Below, one piece after another: positions 33,501-43,545 of a stretch of 64,000 bases of DNA. This stretch comes from Brachypterus glaber. Taxonomy: Eukaryota > Arthropoda > Insecta > Coleoptera > Kateretidae. The stretch covers positions 22,337,589-22,401,588 of the forward strand of contig OY294048.1 in assembly GCA_958510825.1 (NCBI GenBank). Reading direction: 5' to 3'. The notes under the pieces are model-generated. The model was not told where the DNA came from. It ran no database searches and saw nothing but the letters and a program-made list of their open reading frames with translations. The translations under genes and the position numbers were made by a program. Position 1 is the first letter of the stretch, and each line of letters starts with the position of its first letter.

Positions 33501-35680
33501 AGAAACTCATGGATGTACTTTTGGGTCCTGAATTTGAAGAATTTGTGTTCGTTTACCTAGACGACGTGATAGTGGTTACTGAGACGTTTGAGAAACACGT
33601 TGAAATTTTGAATAAAATTTTTGAACGGTTAAAGGCGGCAAATTTAACTATAAATTTGGAAAAGTTTGAATTTTGTAAAAGTTCCTTAAAGTATTTAGGT
33701 TTTGTATTAGATAACAAAGGGCTTCGTACAAGTCCAGAAAAAGTACAATGCATGATTGACTTTCCTAGACCTACTACGGTAACGGAAATAAAAAGGTTCA
33801 TGGGTCTCTGTAGCTGGTATCGCAGATTCATTAATAATTTCTCTACTCTAATTGCTCCCATCAATGCTCTAACTCACGGTAAAAAGAAAGCAAATAAGGT
33901 CATTTGGAATGATAAGGCTGAGAAAGCATTTGTAAATATAAAACAGGCATTAGTTTCAGCACCTGTGCTAGCATCCCCAGACTTTACAAAGCCTTTTGTC
34001 CTACAAACAGACGCTAGCAGGGTCGGCCTGGGTTCAGTACTCACACAGACGGTTAAAGATAAAGAGGTAGTAGTTGCCTATGCCTCAAGGACTTTAACAG
34101 CACAAGAAAGAAAATACACAGTTACAGAATTAGAGTGTTTAGCAGTTCTTTTTGCGGTACAGAAATTTAGACCTTATATTGAGGGCGCGGAGTCTTTCAC
34201 AGTTATTACTGACCATTATTCACTTTTATGGCTAAACCAATTAAAGGACCCAGTAGGCAGACTAGCAAGGTGGGCAGTTAAGCTGCAACAGTATAATATG
34301 ACTATAATGCATAGAAAAGGCGCTTTAAACGTTGTTGCAGACGCACTTTCGCGTGCTCCTGTAGAGATTGCCACAATTGAAATTAGTGACAATGACCTTG
34401 AGGGTGATACGTGGTACCTAAATATGGTAAAAAGGGTTGTGGATAGCCCTGATAAATTTCCTGAATTTCGTGTAAAAGATGGGTTGTTGCAAAAGCATAT
34501 ACCGGTTGATTTTGGTTTCCATGCGAATGTTCCGGATTGGAAAATAGTAGTACCTCGGTCTAAGAGGCTGGCTATATTCAAAAAATTTCATGACGAACCA
34601 AATGCGGCACATTTGGGTCATTTTAAGACGTTGCAAAGAATTCGGCAAATTTATTATTGGCAAGGTATGTCCAAGGCAGTTAAGAAATATGTTAAGTCTT
34701 GCATAATGTGTAATTCTCAAAAAATTAACACGAAGGGTCGTACTGGTTTAATGGGAAAACCGAAAAGGGCTTATTTTCCGTGGCAAGTCATTTCAGTGGA
34801 TATTTTAGGACCGATGCCTAAAACAAAATCAGGAAATTTTTATTTACTGATAGTGTCTGATTATTTTACGAAATTCTCACTTTTGCATCCAATGAAAAAG
34901 GCAAACTCTGCTACGATTAATAAATTTGTAGAAAACCATGTGTTTTTAGTATTTGGTGTGCCTCAAATAATTATTAGTGATAATGGGTCTCAATTTATCA
35001 GTAAAGAGTTCGAAGTACTTTTAAAGAAATACAAAGTAAAATGTCATTATAATGCAAAATTTCATGCTCAGCATAATGCAGTAGAGCGAATAAATAAAGT
35101 AGTAGGAGCGGCAATGAGATCATACATCACTGATAATAATCATACCACTTGGGATGAGGAAATACACCATATTGGTTATGCTATATGCACAGCTGTGCAT
35201 GAAGCAACTGGATATGCCCCAACATTTTTAAATTTTGGAAGGCATGTACCGATCAGTGGTGATTTCTACAAAGATATTAATGAAGTAGAGGATGTAAATG
35301 TGAACAATTTTGACATAAAGGACTATGCGGAAAATATTTCTAAACTGCCGGAGATATATAAAGTAGTTAGGGAACATCTTAGGAAAGCTTATCTTAAGAA
35401 TGCTAAGAGTTATAATTTAAGAAAACGCCCTGCGGACGTTTATCATGTTGGTGATAAAGTTTGGAAAAAGAATAAGGTATTAAGTGATGCGGGAAAACGT
35501 TTTTCTGCAAAATTGGCACCTAGATATGTGTTGTGTTTGGTTAAGAAGACCAAGGGTGAATTGGTCTATCAATTAACTGATTTAGATGGTAAAGATCTCG
35601 GTGACTGGCATGTCAAGGATCTTAAGCCATATGGGGATACTTTGGATGATGTCGATGATTTGAATGAAACTGAAGCATAG
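30560..35680 (+). CDS. gag-pol: Gag-Pol polyprotein, 1,706 aa, single frame
   Basis: The reading frame is open upstream, but the first ATG is at 30560, so that start is chosen. Order: gag N-terminus; capsid-like domain (about residues 179-336); zinc knuckle CWSCNKFGHIKNNC (365); a second knuckle (385) in which His is Val; a 20-21 residue repeat region (493-642); aspartic protease with DSGA (Asp 681); reverse transcriptase with YLDD (999); RNase H with TDAS (1151); integrase with HHCC beginning HLGH (1351) and catalytic Asp 1414, Asp 1474 and Glu 1509; a basic C-terminus without a recognised chromodomain. PR-RT-RH-INT order defines the Ty3/gypsy group. No gag/pol frameshift is needed, so Gag and Pol would be made from one polyprotein cut by the protease. 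All key residues except the second-knuckle His are present and there is no internal stop, so it may be functional. Confidence 0.95.
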   Translation: MDPNLLLNHEVNYELLIRKRSTRLDIEVKRKALKKLLLDNFNIFSDPKIEVEREREKITQSQIALSRLINEFDNLSESSGGDRKKIDSRIFHVKNRLNNAPSYRAQDELETFQDFIDDHQIRLLSYECDYLEKLEQKVDNAQTVTVPSFNSEMVTNNLVNLNSSGVSNISQGSVPVYKWKITFDGNSKNTVRFLEKIEQVRLARNTAKEVLFNSAVDLFTDSAWDWFISVKDNVKNWDELITALKQDFLPMDFDDAIWTEIKNRKQGYKERVSLFISDIRNLFNRLSGKVDELTKIKYIKNNLLHCYVGPLSGITINSVQELLSYCRNLENDLKPFNYNQTNNSSNSNNFQQNFKPKVQINEVKCWSCNKFGHIKNNCTEKQIRCFGCNKIGVIKPNCPDCKSKPVQNKPSVCECNSKSNKGAGNDNNQAKKLVSLEHGVGACSVKSKAKQSFFDKRDWDQWKSKVSKFFKVSSSKIKNGVVFNNTVEDFGKVEKPVQIKGSLAKNNSVVLRVERPVQNIAVVAENNDAVINRVERPVQNIAVVAENNKAVINRVERPVQNIDVVAENNDAVINGVERPVQNNAVVAENKTFVKVVKKPAQSGRAFSGNSIHRNKDIICDFRVERPAQVTDCVAENKTNVVKVKENEKEVNVAPCFVKVGNDIRPYVDFKIFGQKFIAMLDSGANRSVLGAKALHIVNKFNLKIKIDKDLVVTTADGSNQNVLGTVDIPVTLDGIRKTIPFIVVTSLQHSFIFGSDLCREFGLQIDFRSKTWFIKGNYGKTHVFNYLLGQPCEVNELSVIQSKDNLTIEQRAQLENLLEKFKELSNGKLGRTNLIEHKIDTGDAEPIKQRQYAMSPYVLQTFNIELDKMLELNVVQPSTSPWASPLILVKKKTGENRMCFDGRKLNNVTKKCAYPLPLVDFILNRLGKAKCISSIDLNSAFWQIPLENSSREKTAFIVPGRGLFEFVVMPFGLCNAAQTQQKLMDVLLGPEFEEFVFVYLDDVIVVTETFEKHVEILNKIFERLKAANLTINLEKFEFCKSSLKYLGFVLDNKGLRTSPEKVQCMIDFPRPTTVTEIKRFMGLCSWYRRFINNFSTLIAPINALTHGKKKANKVIWNDKAEKAFVNIKQALVSAPVLASPDFTKPFVLQTDASRVGLGSVLTQTVKDKEVVVAYASRTLTAQERKYTVTELECLAVLFAVQKFRPYIEGAESFTVITDHYSLLWLNQLKDPVGRLARWAVKLQQYNMTIMHRKGALNVVADALSRAPVEIATIEISDNDLEGDTWYLNMVKRVVDSPDKFPEFRVKDGLLQKHIPVDFGFHANVPDWKIVVPRSKRLAIFKKFHDEPNAAHLGHFKTLQRIRQIYYWQGMSKAVKKYVKSCIMCNSQKINTKGRTGLMGKPKRAYFPWQVISVDILGPMPKTKSGNFYLLIVSDYFTKFSLLHPMKKANSATINKFVENHVFLVFGVPQIIISDNGSQFISKEFEVLLKKYKVKCHYNAKFHAQHNAVERINKVVGAAMRSYITDNNHTTWDEEIHHIGYAICTAVHEATGYAPTFLNFGRHVPISGDFYKDINEVEDVNVNNFDIKDYAENISKLPEIYKVVREHLRKAYLKNAKSYNLRKRPADVYHVGDKVWKKNKVLSDAGKRFSAKLAPRYVLCLVKKTKGELVYQLTDLDGKDLGDWHVKDLKPYGDTLDDVDDLNETEA
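32036..32485 (+). repeat. 63 bp (21 aa) tandem repeat in gag-pol
   Basis: Units beginning VERPVQ start at 32096, 32159, 32222 and 32285 (63 bp spacing), preceded by a degenerate 60 bp unit at 32036 (VEKPVQ). A further degenerate copy (VERPAQ) starts at 32426, after a diverged spacer. The repeat links nucleocapsid and protease and stays in frame. Unit-number variation would be expected between copies of the element. Confidence 0.9.
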
Positions 35681-36056
35681 GTAGTATGTGTTGAATGTAG
35701 CGAATGGGTTTCAAAAACCGACGGGTTTTCTGAATGAGGTGTATGAATATTAGCGTGATTTTGTTCCAATCATAAGCTGGCATAGAGTTCTGCGTACGGG
35801 AATATCTGTGTTTGGACTTTGCTCAGGCGTTATTTGAAGGTATCTCTGACAATTACCGATTGTGACGTACTTTATGTACTGTTGATACTGTGGTATCACT
35901 TGATTTTGGAATATGGTGTTGTTCTGAGTGATATGTACTGTTAGTTTTGATATTTGGGTATCATGTTAGGTTATCGTTTTTTCAGGTTAGGTACATACAT
36001 CAGATCAGCATTGTAATTAGGTTTTTAAAATTCCCGATTGTGACGTTTAAACTTGG

Positions 36057-36260
36057 ATGGACCATTTAATGAAAAAAATGTTCCATTGTGGAATTTTAGT
36101 GTGCTTTCTGACGCTAAAGGTCAGTTGTGTCAGTACTAATTGTTTAGTTCACCAACAGGCGATAGCCATGGTTAGAACCCGCGATAGGGTTAAGGAACAG
36201 GCAGTTGACAGAAGCACCAGGGTGCACATTATATCCGTAGATAGAACAATTTTAAGATAA
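36057..36260 (+). CDS. Small hypothetical ORF with signal-like N-terminus, 67 aa
   Basis: Starts at a real ATG and ends at 36258-36260. After a short charged start it has a hydrophobic run with small residues (CGILVCFLTLKVSCVS), which resembles a signal peptide. The remainder is polar and basic, with no recognised domain. Its position downstream of pol is where env sits in some retroelements, so it could be an env relic, an accessory frame or chance. There is no homology evidence. Confidence 0.25.
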   Translation: MDHLMKKMFHCGILVCFLTLKVSCVSTNCLVHQQAIAMVRTRDRVKEQAVDRSTRVHIISVDRTILR

Positions 36261-36582
36261 TGTTAATTCCCCAACCTGCTCTCCGTGATTTTTTAGAAGT
36301 TAGGTATTTTTTCTGTATGTCCTGGCTAACCCCGAACTTCAGATGAGTACCGGTTTGTTTTGTCCCCTTGCGTTCAATGTATGTAATTACATCTTGAATG
36401 GCAATAACGATTTTAGCAGGGATCGTTCATAAAAACCTAGGCTAGTCTTTTTTAGTAGTTAAGTAGTTTTTTGTTAAGTCTAGTCATATAACGTTAATAA
36501 GGTATATACCTTAAGTACGTGCCGTACGTGTTGAGACAGTAAAAAATATTTTTACTAAAGTAAAAATATTTTTCCGTAAGTT

Positions 36583-36591
36583 AGGGGGGTG
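36583..36591 (+). promoter_or_regulatory. Polypurine tract
   Basis: AGGGGGG (within TTAGGGGGGTG) sits immediately before the TGTAACC start of the 3' LTR, the expected plus-strand primer position. It is shorter than typical tracts. Confidence 0.7.
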
Positions 36592-38744
36592 TGTAACCTT
36601 TGCTTTTAGCTCGGTTTACTAAATTATAACATTTTATATTGTAATGGTAGCCCCATACAATTAAACTTGTTTAAATTACCTGTTTGTTATTTCCTAGAAC
36701 GTCATAGGTATCATTTTTAAGTATTTTGTCTCATATTATGTTTATGGGATCCCATGTTTAGGATGGTATTCTCCGAAAGCAGAATTTCTAAACATGCCAC
36801 AATCGTAGGATCACTAGGAGCACTGTCAATTCTTATTCTAGGCTTGGATTTCCATAAATATACATTAATTATAAAGAAAAACTAAATAAACTTTAATATT
36901 TAGTTTTCAAAATTAAACCTAACCTCACATGTCAAAAATATTTGGTCTACAAACCAAATATATAGCTTCAGGCTTCTGTCGCAAGTGGTGTGCAGGATTT
37001 GGCGCATAGATGTCGATAGTATGCAGATTTCGTAATATTTTGTAAAAAGATTATTTTAAGATATTTCGGGCTTAGTTTTATTTAGAGCATTTAAAATTGC
37101 TTTAAAATGTATTGTAAAACGTATTAAAATATTATTAGCTAATTTTGATTCAGTAAAATTGTTTTTTTTTTAAATTTGATAAGTTGCTAACTTCATGCCA
37201 GGAAATCATATTTTTGATAATTATTGAAATTTAAACAATCAAAGTTAATTATAATAATTATTAAACCAGTTTAATGAACCTTTTAACTAAAAACAATTAA
37301 TTTTCAAAACAAATAAAATTAAGTTTTTAAGATTTGTTTTTGACAGATCGAAGCTATCTTCATAGCAGCCTTCTTGTTAAAATGGGCGAGGCAGCAAGTC
37401 GCAATAAGTAGAAAGTGTCTAAAAACTTTTTAATTGGTGTATTTCACTTAATTAAATGAATGTTAATGCTTGGTTTAAGCGTATCCTATAATTTAAGTAC
37501 AAAATGGATAGATAAAACACTCCTAGGTAAGCAAATTGTTATTTTTGTGTCATGATCGATTTTAACGGTTATATTTTTTATGTAGGAATAAAAAACCTTT
37601 CTACAAGAAACGAAATTGGAAGCCACCGGTTTGGCGAATAAAACCGTAAGTTATCCATCTATTCTTACTTGTTTTTACTTTATTTTTAAGTATATTTGGA
37701 ATTAAAAAGGGTTTCCTTCTTTTCCAATTATAGGGTCGCACGCTGAGTCGCACGCTGAGTCGCACGCCGGGTCGATCTTCGATCGATTTCTTGGTCGTTT
37801 GTTTGATACGATTTCTGAGAAGCACATAATTAGTAGAGATGAAGCTTGGTATCCTGTATTGTTGGTTCTCTGAATGTACCACTCCTGTTATTCGTTCTGG
37901 TTAGTGGATTCTTGGGGTTCCAATAGTTGGAAATCGTCATATGTCCAAGGTGGGACACATTTCCCTCTAGTTAACTGCCAAGGTAACTCTGTATGGATTT
38001 TTAAGGTATTTATCAAGCATATTTGTATTGTTCCGTTTGAGATTCCAAGCGAGAAGCCAAATGTTATCTCCCTTCATGGAGCTGTATCATCACCGGATTA
38101 TTTTGTAACTGTAAATTGATATCGCCTAATGTATTTTTTAAAATGTTTAATGTATGTCTAAGATTAATTTTATGAATAAGTTATACTTATTATCGGCCGG
38201 CCTTAACATGAGTACTCATTATTAAAGGTTAAATAGATTCTTAAAATTTGTCTGTAGGATCCAAATTTCCATTAAAGGAAAACATTTGCTAATTTACTTG
38301 CTCTGGAGTGAATATCATTAAATAGTTTACTTTGGGGTGCATACCAAAAAACCTGGAAATGCTATTTATTTCAGAAAAAGTTCACATTTGTGCGGCACGA
38401 TCCTATGGATAAAAACTATTGTAACATTTTGTTATCAATCAATATTTATTTTTTTGTCTCACTATTGTTAATAAAACTAATAATTAATTAACTTTTTGTG
38501 CATTATTTGTCAATCTATTTTTCAGCTGTGTTTTGTTTTGATATAAAGCTTATGCCCCCTCACTTGTCTATTTTAGACTGGCGCCCACAAATATAACGAC
38601 TAGTTATAATCAAAATTATACGGAACTCCACCCGCGACCCACGCTCTCCAAAAACTTTAATAGCTCCGTGGTATGTAGCCTTTCTCCTTGGATGTTTTAT
38701 AAATTGTAGGTTACAATTTTTTTAACACCAAGGCAAGGGTTACA
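36592..38744 (+). repeat. 3' LTR, 2,153 bp
   Basis: Nearly identical to the 5' LTR, with the same TGTAACC/GGTTACA ends. Differences seen by eye include TATGGGATCCC for TATGGGGGCCC, GATACGATTT for GATACGTTTT, TTATTATCGGCCGG for TTACTATCGGCAGG, and a 10 bp insertion near 36716. Confidence 0.93.
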
Positions 38745-39707
38745 ACCTAGAGTGCCTTGAATTGGCTTAGTTGCTTAATTTTTGGTCTAGTTTCTTAAGA
38801 AAAATACTATTTTGATTTTTTTCCTAAAACTCTATTTTTGGTGCGCTCTTAAAAGTTTAAAAGTTACACTTTTGCCTATACTACACATGCATGGTTTATT
38901 TTAAATAACTTGACCTTAAAATACTAATTTTTACTATTCACTTTTTGTAATTGCATTTGCATTCAGATTTAATATGACAAAACAAAAACTGAGATGGCTA
39001 TGAAAAACATTTTGAAAGTTTTATCTTAACGCTATCAGAGTATGAACTATAAAACTGTCAAAACTAAAACTTGAAGGATGACATTTATAAAAATTGTTTT
39101 TCAAAGCCATCTCAGTTTTTGTTTTGTCTTATTAAATCTGAATGGAAATGCAATTACAAAAAGTGAATAGTAAAAATTAGTATTTTAAGGCCAAGTTCTT
39201 TAAAATAAACCATGCATGTGTAATATCAAAATGTTCGCAAAAAAATTCACTATCATTTAAAAGTAATGAGCCACCCTCTTCCCATTTAAAAAAATGACTT
39301 ATGGGCAAAAGTGTAACTTTTAAACATTTAAGAGCGCACCAAAAATAGAGTTTTTGGAAAAAAATGAAAATAGTATTTTTCTTAAGAAACTAAAAATTAA
39401 GCAATTAAGCCAATTCAAGGCACTCTAGGTTTAAAATGAAAATTTAAATAAAAAATGACATGACCTGTAAAAAATTGACAAGTGACATATGGCTGTATTC
39501 AGAAATGATTTCTAAGACAAAATATGTAAAAATATATAGGGTGTCCCATTTAAAAATCGAAAGTTAAGGTAATTTCCGGTGAAACCGGAAGTAAAAAAAA
39601 GTTGTTTGATATGGCAAAAAATCGCAAATTTTGTCTTATGCATGATCTCCAAATTTCATTTGGATAGCTCAAAGTATAAAAAAGTAAACCTTGAAAACCC
39701 CTATATA

Positions 39708-40419
39708 GCAAATTTAAAATTTTTGTAAAAAAAGTGTATTTTTCCCCATTTGCCACCCTTGCCGTACCCCAATATTCACCAAAAACAATCCCGAGCGAGA
39801 ACTTTTGGTAACATACCTGTATGCCGAATTTTTTTTTTGCTCGAAATTGATTTATACCGACATAAAACTTCATAAAACGCAAAAATACGCAAAAAAATTG
39901 AAAATTTTTGCACGAATACAAGGCATTCCGAAATTTTGAAAATAGGAAAACAAAAAGGAGGGTACTATGATTTGATGGTTTACTTACAAAACGTAAATAT
40001 ATCATAACTGATGATAAAACAGCAACTGTAGTACATGTGTCCAATAATAAATAAAATTTCATGAAATTATTTGAAATGTTGTAAAATCTAAAAAAATAAT
40101 GTACATTATACATATAAGAAATAAATTAAAGTTAAAATTCTGGAGTGGTTGTTATTTCTAAAAGGCAATGTATTTTATTAAAACCTGAGACAGAATACTT
40201 ATTTGTGTACCCAGGCCTGGACGAGTCTGATTTCCGAGCAGAAGTACAAAAAACGAAAACCCTTTTGCATATGAAACATTTCATATTTTAATAAAAAAGC
40301 GACCTAAGCTTAAAATCAAATTTTACAGAGTTTTTTAATATTTTAGTTTTTTAGTTTTTAAATTTTTAATTTTAGTCACTGAGAAGGCTAGCTAGTCATG
40401 TATTGTCCCAATAATTATA
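39708..40419. other. No gene recognised
   Basis: AT-rich. The 187-codon minus frame at 39550-40113 begins in the foldback arm and has no recognisable domain; it is Phe/Tyr-rich, as expected from AT-rich antisense. Confidence 0.4.
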
Positions 40420-40820
40420 TACCGTGCCTGTCAAAAGCCAGCCCCTTTCTTAACTTTTGAACGGCTTAAGATATCAAATTAAAATTTGAAACACTTAACG
40501 TAGCCCAAATAATTTTTTGGTATCTATTTAATATGTGTATGGGGCACATTGGATGCAGGGGGACAAGTGGTGGGATCTTTTTTAATGGAAAGGGGGGCCA
40601 TGTGACACACTTACAAAAAAAAATTCTCTGTTTGGGCATTTATATATTTTTTATTTTTTAGCCCTTTTTGAGGGGGTTAAAATAGTGTTGAAAAATTGCC
40701 ATTTTCAATACTTTTTAACCCCCTCAAAAAAAGAGTTAAAAAATAAAGTATATATGACCAAACAGAGAATTTTGTTAGCGTATTTAAATGTTAATAGTTT
40801 AAGCTAATTTTAAATAATAT
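40420..40820. mobile_element. MITE fragment, homologue of 63156-63598
   Basis: Starts TACCGTGCCTGTC after a TA and shares CTTAACTTTTGAACGGCTTA and AACGTAGCCCAAATAATTTT-like sequence with the inverted copy at 63440-63598. An internal palindrome (AATTCTCTGTTTGGGCAT… and its complement) spans 40621-40773. The right TIR is missing; the 17.8 kb element starts at 40827, so its insertion or a deletion may have removed or displaced that end. Confidence 0.65.
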
Positions 40821-40826
40821 TTATAT

Positions 40827-41588
40827 AAGACCCAATCCGCTCAGATTCAGGCCAAGTTGAATGCACCATAGTGACGAATTTGACTGAAATTTGGGCCACT
40901 TGTTCCTTAACTGCAAAATCGCGATAGGATCGAACGATTTTGGGGGTTTCATCTACATCACATTTTTAAATTGGATCAAAAGTATTTTAATCGTTTTCTA
41001 CACCTTTTCTTACCCCGAAACCGATTTTATTTTTTTTTATGGTTTGGACTTTTTGGGACTTTTATGGGCTTTTTTGAAGTTAGGTCGGACGGAAAAAGCC
41101 AAATTTCGTTTTTCGTGAATAAAAAAATTATTTGAAAAATTCAATTAATTTCATATTTGGACACAAACTTTTTTTATTTTTAACATGTAAAAAAAGATTA
41201 TAATTTTTACCAGTAGAGGGCGCTATTGTCAATTTTTGGCTAAAAATTGCACTTTTTTAAACTAAAAAACTTGAATAATCATGGCTACCTAGAAAAAGTG
41301 AATACGGTGCAGGATAGCCCAAAACTTCCCCTTTATGAGCTTTTTAGATCTGGCTCGGAACGCTACTCGTTTTTCAAAAAAAAAATGCAATTTAAGTAAG
41401 GTCTGCAGTCACAGGGCACTAAAATTAAAATATTTCTTGAAATATAATAGTTTTCATGCAAATATTCAATGGGTATGTTATTTTTACCGAAGTTTTTCAA
41501 TAAAAACTTAAGAAAATAAATAAGAGGTTATATAGAGGTCATAAAAAGTACATTTAAAGGTTATAAAGCTACCCTGTAGTTTAATTAT
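40827..41588 (+). repeat. Left TIR of the 17.8 kb transposon, outer part
   Basis: Inverted relative to 55437-56070 plus 58532-58615 and directly repeated at 47387-48080. It includes CCAGTAGAGGGCGCTATTGT and AATACGGTGCAGGATAGCCC blocks. Its TTAA at 40907-40910 is the intact version of the site used by the foldback in the right TIR. TIR continues after LINE 1 at 45735-45800. Confidence 0.85.
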
Positions 41589-41805
41589 TTTCAATTTTTT
41601 TTCAATTTATTCAAAATATTTAAATAATAACAGATAAATAAGATTGGAAGATATTGGCATTACCTAAACAAGACTGTTTGTATTGAATGCCAACAATTCA
41701 AAATGTATAAAAAAATATATAAATACATACTGTATAAGATTAATTGTATATATACAAAAAAGTAATCATTTATTATTTTGGTGACAAAAATTAAATAATA
41801 GTGGG

Positions 41806-41947
<142 letters not shown>

Positions 41948-42166
41948 CGCGCAGAGAAATAAATATGATAGACTCAGGGAGTACCGGAAAAAAGTTGATA
42001 GAATCCCAAAATCAATACATAAGAACACAATAAAGTTTACTCAAATATATCAAAAATTAAAGAGTTTTGTAAAATGAAGTATTTAAGTTTAGTTTTAAAT
42101 AGAATAATTTTTTTAATGTTTTTTAGGTCAGTGGGTATGACATTCCAAAACTTGACTGTGAGGTAT

Positions 42167-43465
42167 TTATTTTATAAATCTTTGTGAAATGTTTTTTTTT
42201 AATAAAGGAAAATTGTTAATTTGATTAGATCTAGCTCTTGTATTATAATCACCTGTCCTATATTCTTTGCCAAAATTCCAAATTAAACATTTAAAAGCAT
42301 ATGTATTCCCGACATTAAAAACTTGCATTTCACTATAAAGTTCACAAGTGGGATGTAAATATGGCTTATTAAGTATTATTTTAATGATAGAATTTTGCAT
42401 AACTTGTAAATTATTAATATGAGTTTGATACATGCCACCCCAAGCTGTAATACAGTATCTTATTAACGACTCCACTAATGCATGGTTAAGAATATATTTT
42501 ATTTTATAGATTTTGTGTCTTATAAATCTTAATTTTTTATTTAAATAATCAGCATGATCATTCCAACTTAAATGTTGGTCTATAATGATACCTAGATATT
42601 TTATTTTACCAGTTTTATCTATTACTTTGCAAGTGCAGTTTGTATTAAGGTTGCATTGGTTATCGTGAATTTTAATATATTTTTTTAGGGGTTGATCATT
42701 TAAATAACAAGAGAATGTTATAAATTTGGTTTTTTCTACATTTAAACTAAGCTCATGTGCTCCAAGCCAGTCGTTAATAAGAATTAAGTTTTTTTCAGCC
42801 GTTTTATAAACATCTTCCCAGGAATTTGCAACAAATAGTATAACCGTGTCATCTGCATACGATATTAAGTATCCAGTATTATTTTTTATGTTTGTTATTC
42901 CGTTAATATATGCAAGGAACAGTATTGGACCCAATACGGTTCCTTGTGGTACGCCTATAGAAACAACACTTGGTTCACTAATGCAATTATTTATTTTTAC
43001 ATACTGATGTCTGTTTTTTAAATAATCTCTAAACAATTCTAAAGTTTTCCCTCTTATTCCCATGTTTTCTAATATATCTAAAAGTTTACTATGGGGCACT
43101 GTATCAAAAGATTTTTGCATATCTAAGAAAACTGCTAAACATTTTTTACTTAAGTTTATATTATCTACTAAACGAGTAACAAAATCATGGACAGCATGTT
43201 CAGTACTAATCCCAGACCTAAAGCCATACTGGTGGTTTGATAAGATCATATGTTTTTCTAAAAAATTGACCAGTCTTGTTTTAAGGGAAACTTCAAATAT
43301 TTTTCCAAAGTTATTAATAATGGATATTGGTCTGTAATTAGTACATTTTTTGTTATCACCTGCTTTAAAAATTGGACATACGACCGAGTTCTTCCATTTA
43401 ATTGGGATAATGCTGGATTTATAACTAAGATTTATTATATACTTTAAAGGTTTAACTATATGCAT
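42167..43465 (-). pseudogene. LINE 1 reverse transcriptase
   Basis: A 432-codon frame with complete RT core: NYRPISIINNFGKIFE, HQYGFRSGIST, FLDMQKSFDTV, GVPQGTVLGPILFL and the catalytic ISYADDTVILF, then KIKYLGIIID and a C-terminal region with LIRYCITAWGG. This domain copies LINE RNA into the target by target-primed reverse transcription. It is separated by a frameshift near 43520 from the upstream linker frame (43546-44076), so the polyprotein is broken although the RT itself reads intact. The stop near 42165 precedes residual C-terminal coding sequence. Confidence 0.88.
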
Positions 43466-43545
43466 ATGTATGTTTTTTAAAGTTTTTGCAGAAATACCAT
43501 CTTCACCCGGGGCGGACTTTGCCTTTAGTTTTGATATTATAATAA

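Larger units (their letters stand above)
35681..36591 (+). other. Retrotransposon 3' internal region
   Basis: About 0.9 kb between the pol stop and the 3' LTR. It contains duplicated short motifs (CGATTGTGACGT near 35858 and 36035; TGTACTGTT near 35876 and 35936) and one small frame listed separately. It occupies the place where env would lie, but no env-like domain is seen. Confidence 0.6.
28020..38744 (+). mobile_element. Ty3/gypsy-type LTR retrotransposon, apparently intact, 10.7 kb
   Basis: LTRs at 28020-30162 and 36592-38744 start TGTAACC and end GGTTACA. A tRNA-Lys-type primer binding site follows the 5' LTR, a single gag-pol frame spans the centre, and a purine tract precedes the 3' LTR. 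The insertion lies in a foldback arm. The right flank reads ACCT and the left flank ACGT; the intact sister arm (complement near 39426) reads ACCT, so the target duplication is ACCT with one later change. LTRs differ by about ten substitutions and a few small indels over ~2.15 kb, implying a recent insertion. Total size, tRNA-Lys priming and 2.1 kb LTRs recall Ulysses/Osvaldo-type elements; that placement is inference. No env domain is recognised. Confidence 0.93.
27724..39707. mobile_element. Foldback element interrupted by LTR retrotransposon
   Basis: Left part 27724-28019 and right part 38745-39707 form one palindrome of about 1.26 kb once the 28020-38744 insertion is removed. Left-end TATACCGGGTGTTTCAGGAA and right-end …ACCCCTATATA are degenerate inverted termini. 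Well-matched arm blocks include CATTTGGATAGCTC, ACAAAATATGTAAAAATATA, GACACCCTATA, GTCATTTTTTATTTAAATTT, CTAGAGTGCCTTGAATTGGC and ACTGAGATGGCT. The loop is near 39010-39095. The right arm holds an extra ~75 bp block (about 39228-39303) absent from the left arm. No coding capacity. Confidence 0.85.

Noticed and set aside
36057..36260. A firm call of an env gene for the LTR element.
   Set aside because: Only a hydrophobic N-terminus in 67 codons; no surface/transmembrane architecture or cleavage site is seen. Kept only as a low-confidence ORF.
39550..40113. A 187-codon minus frame beside the foldback.
   Set aside because: Composition is Phe/Tyr/Leu-rich as expected for AT-rich antisense. It begins in repeat sequence and shows no domain.
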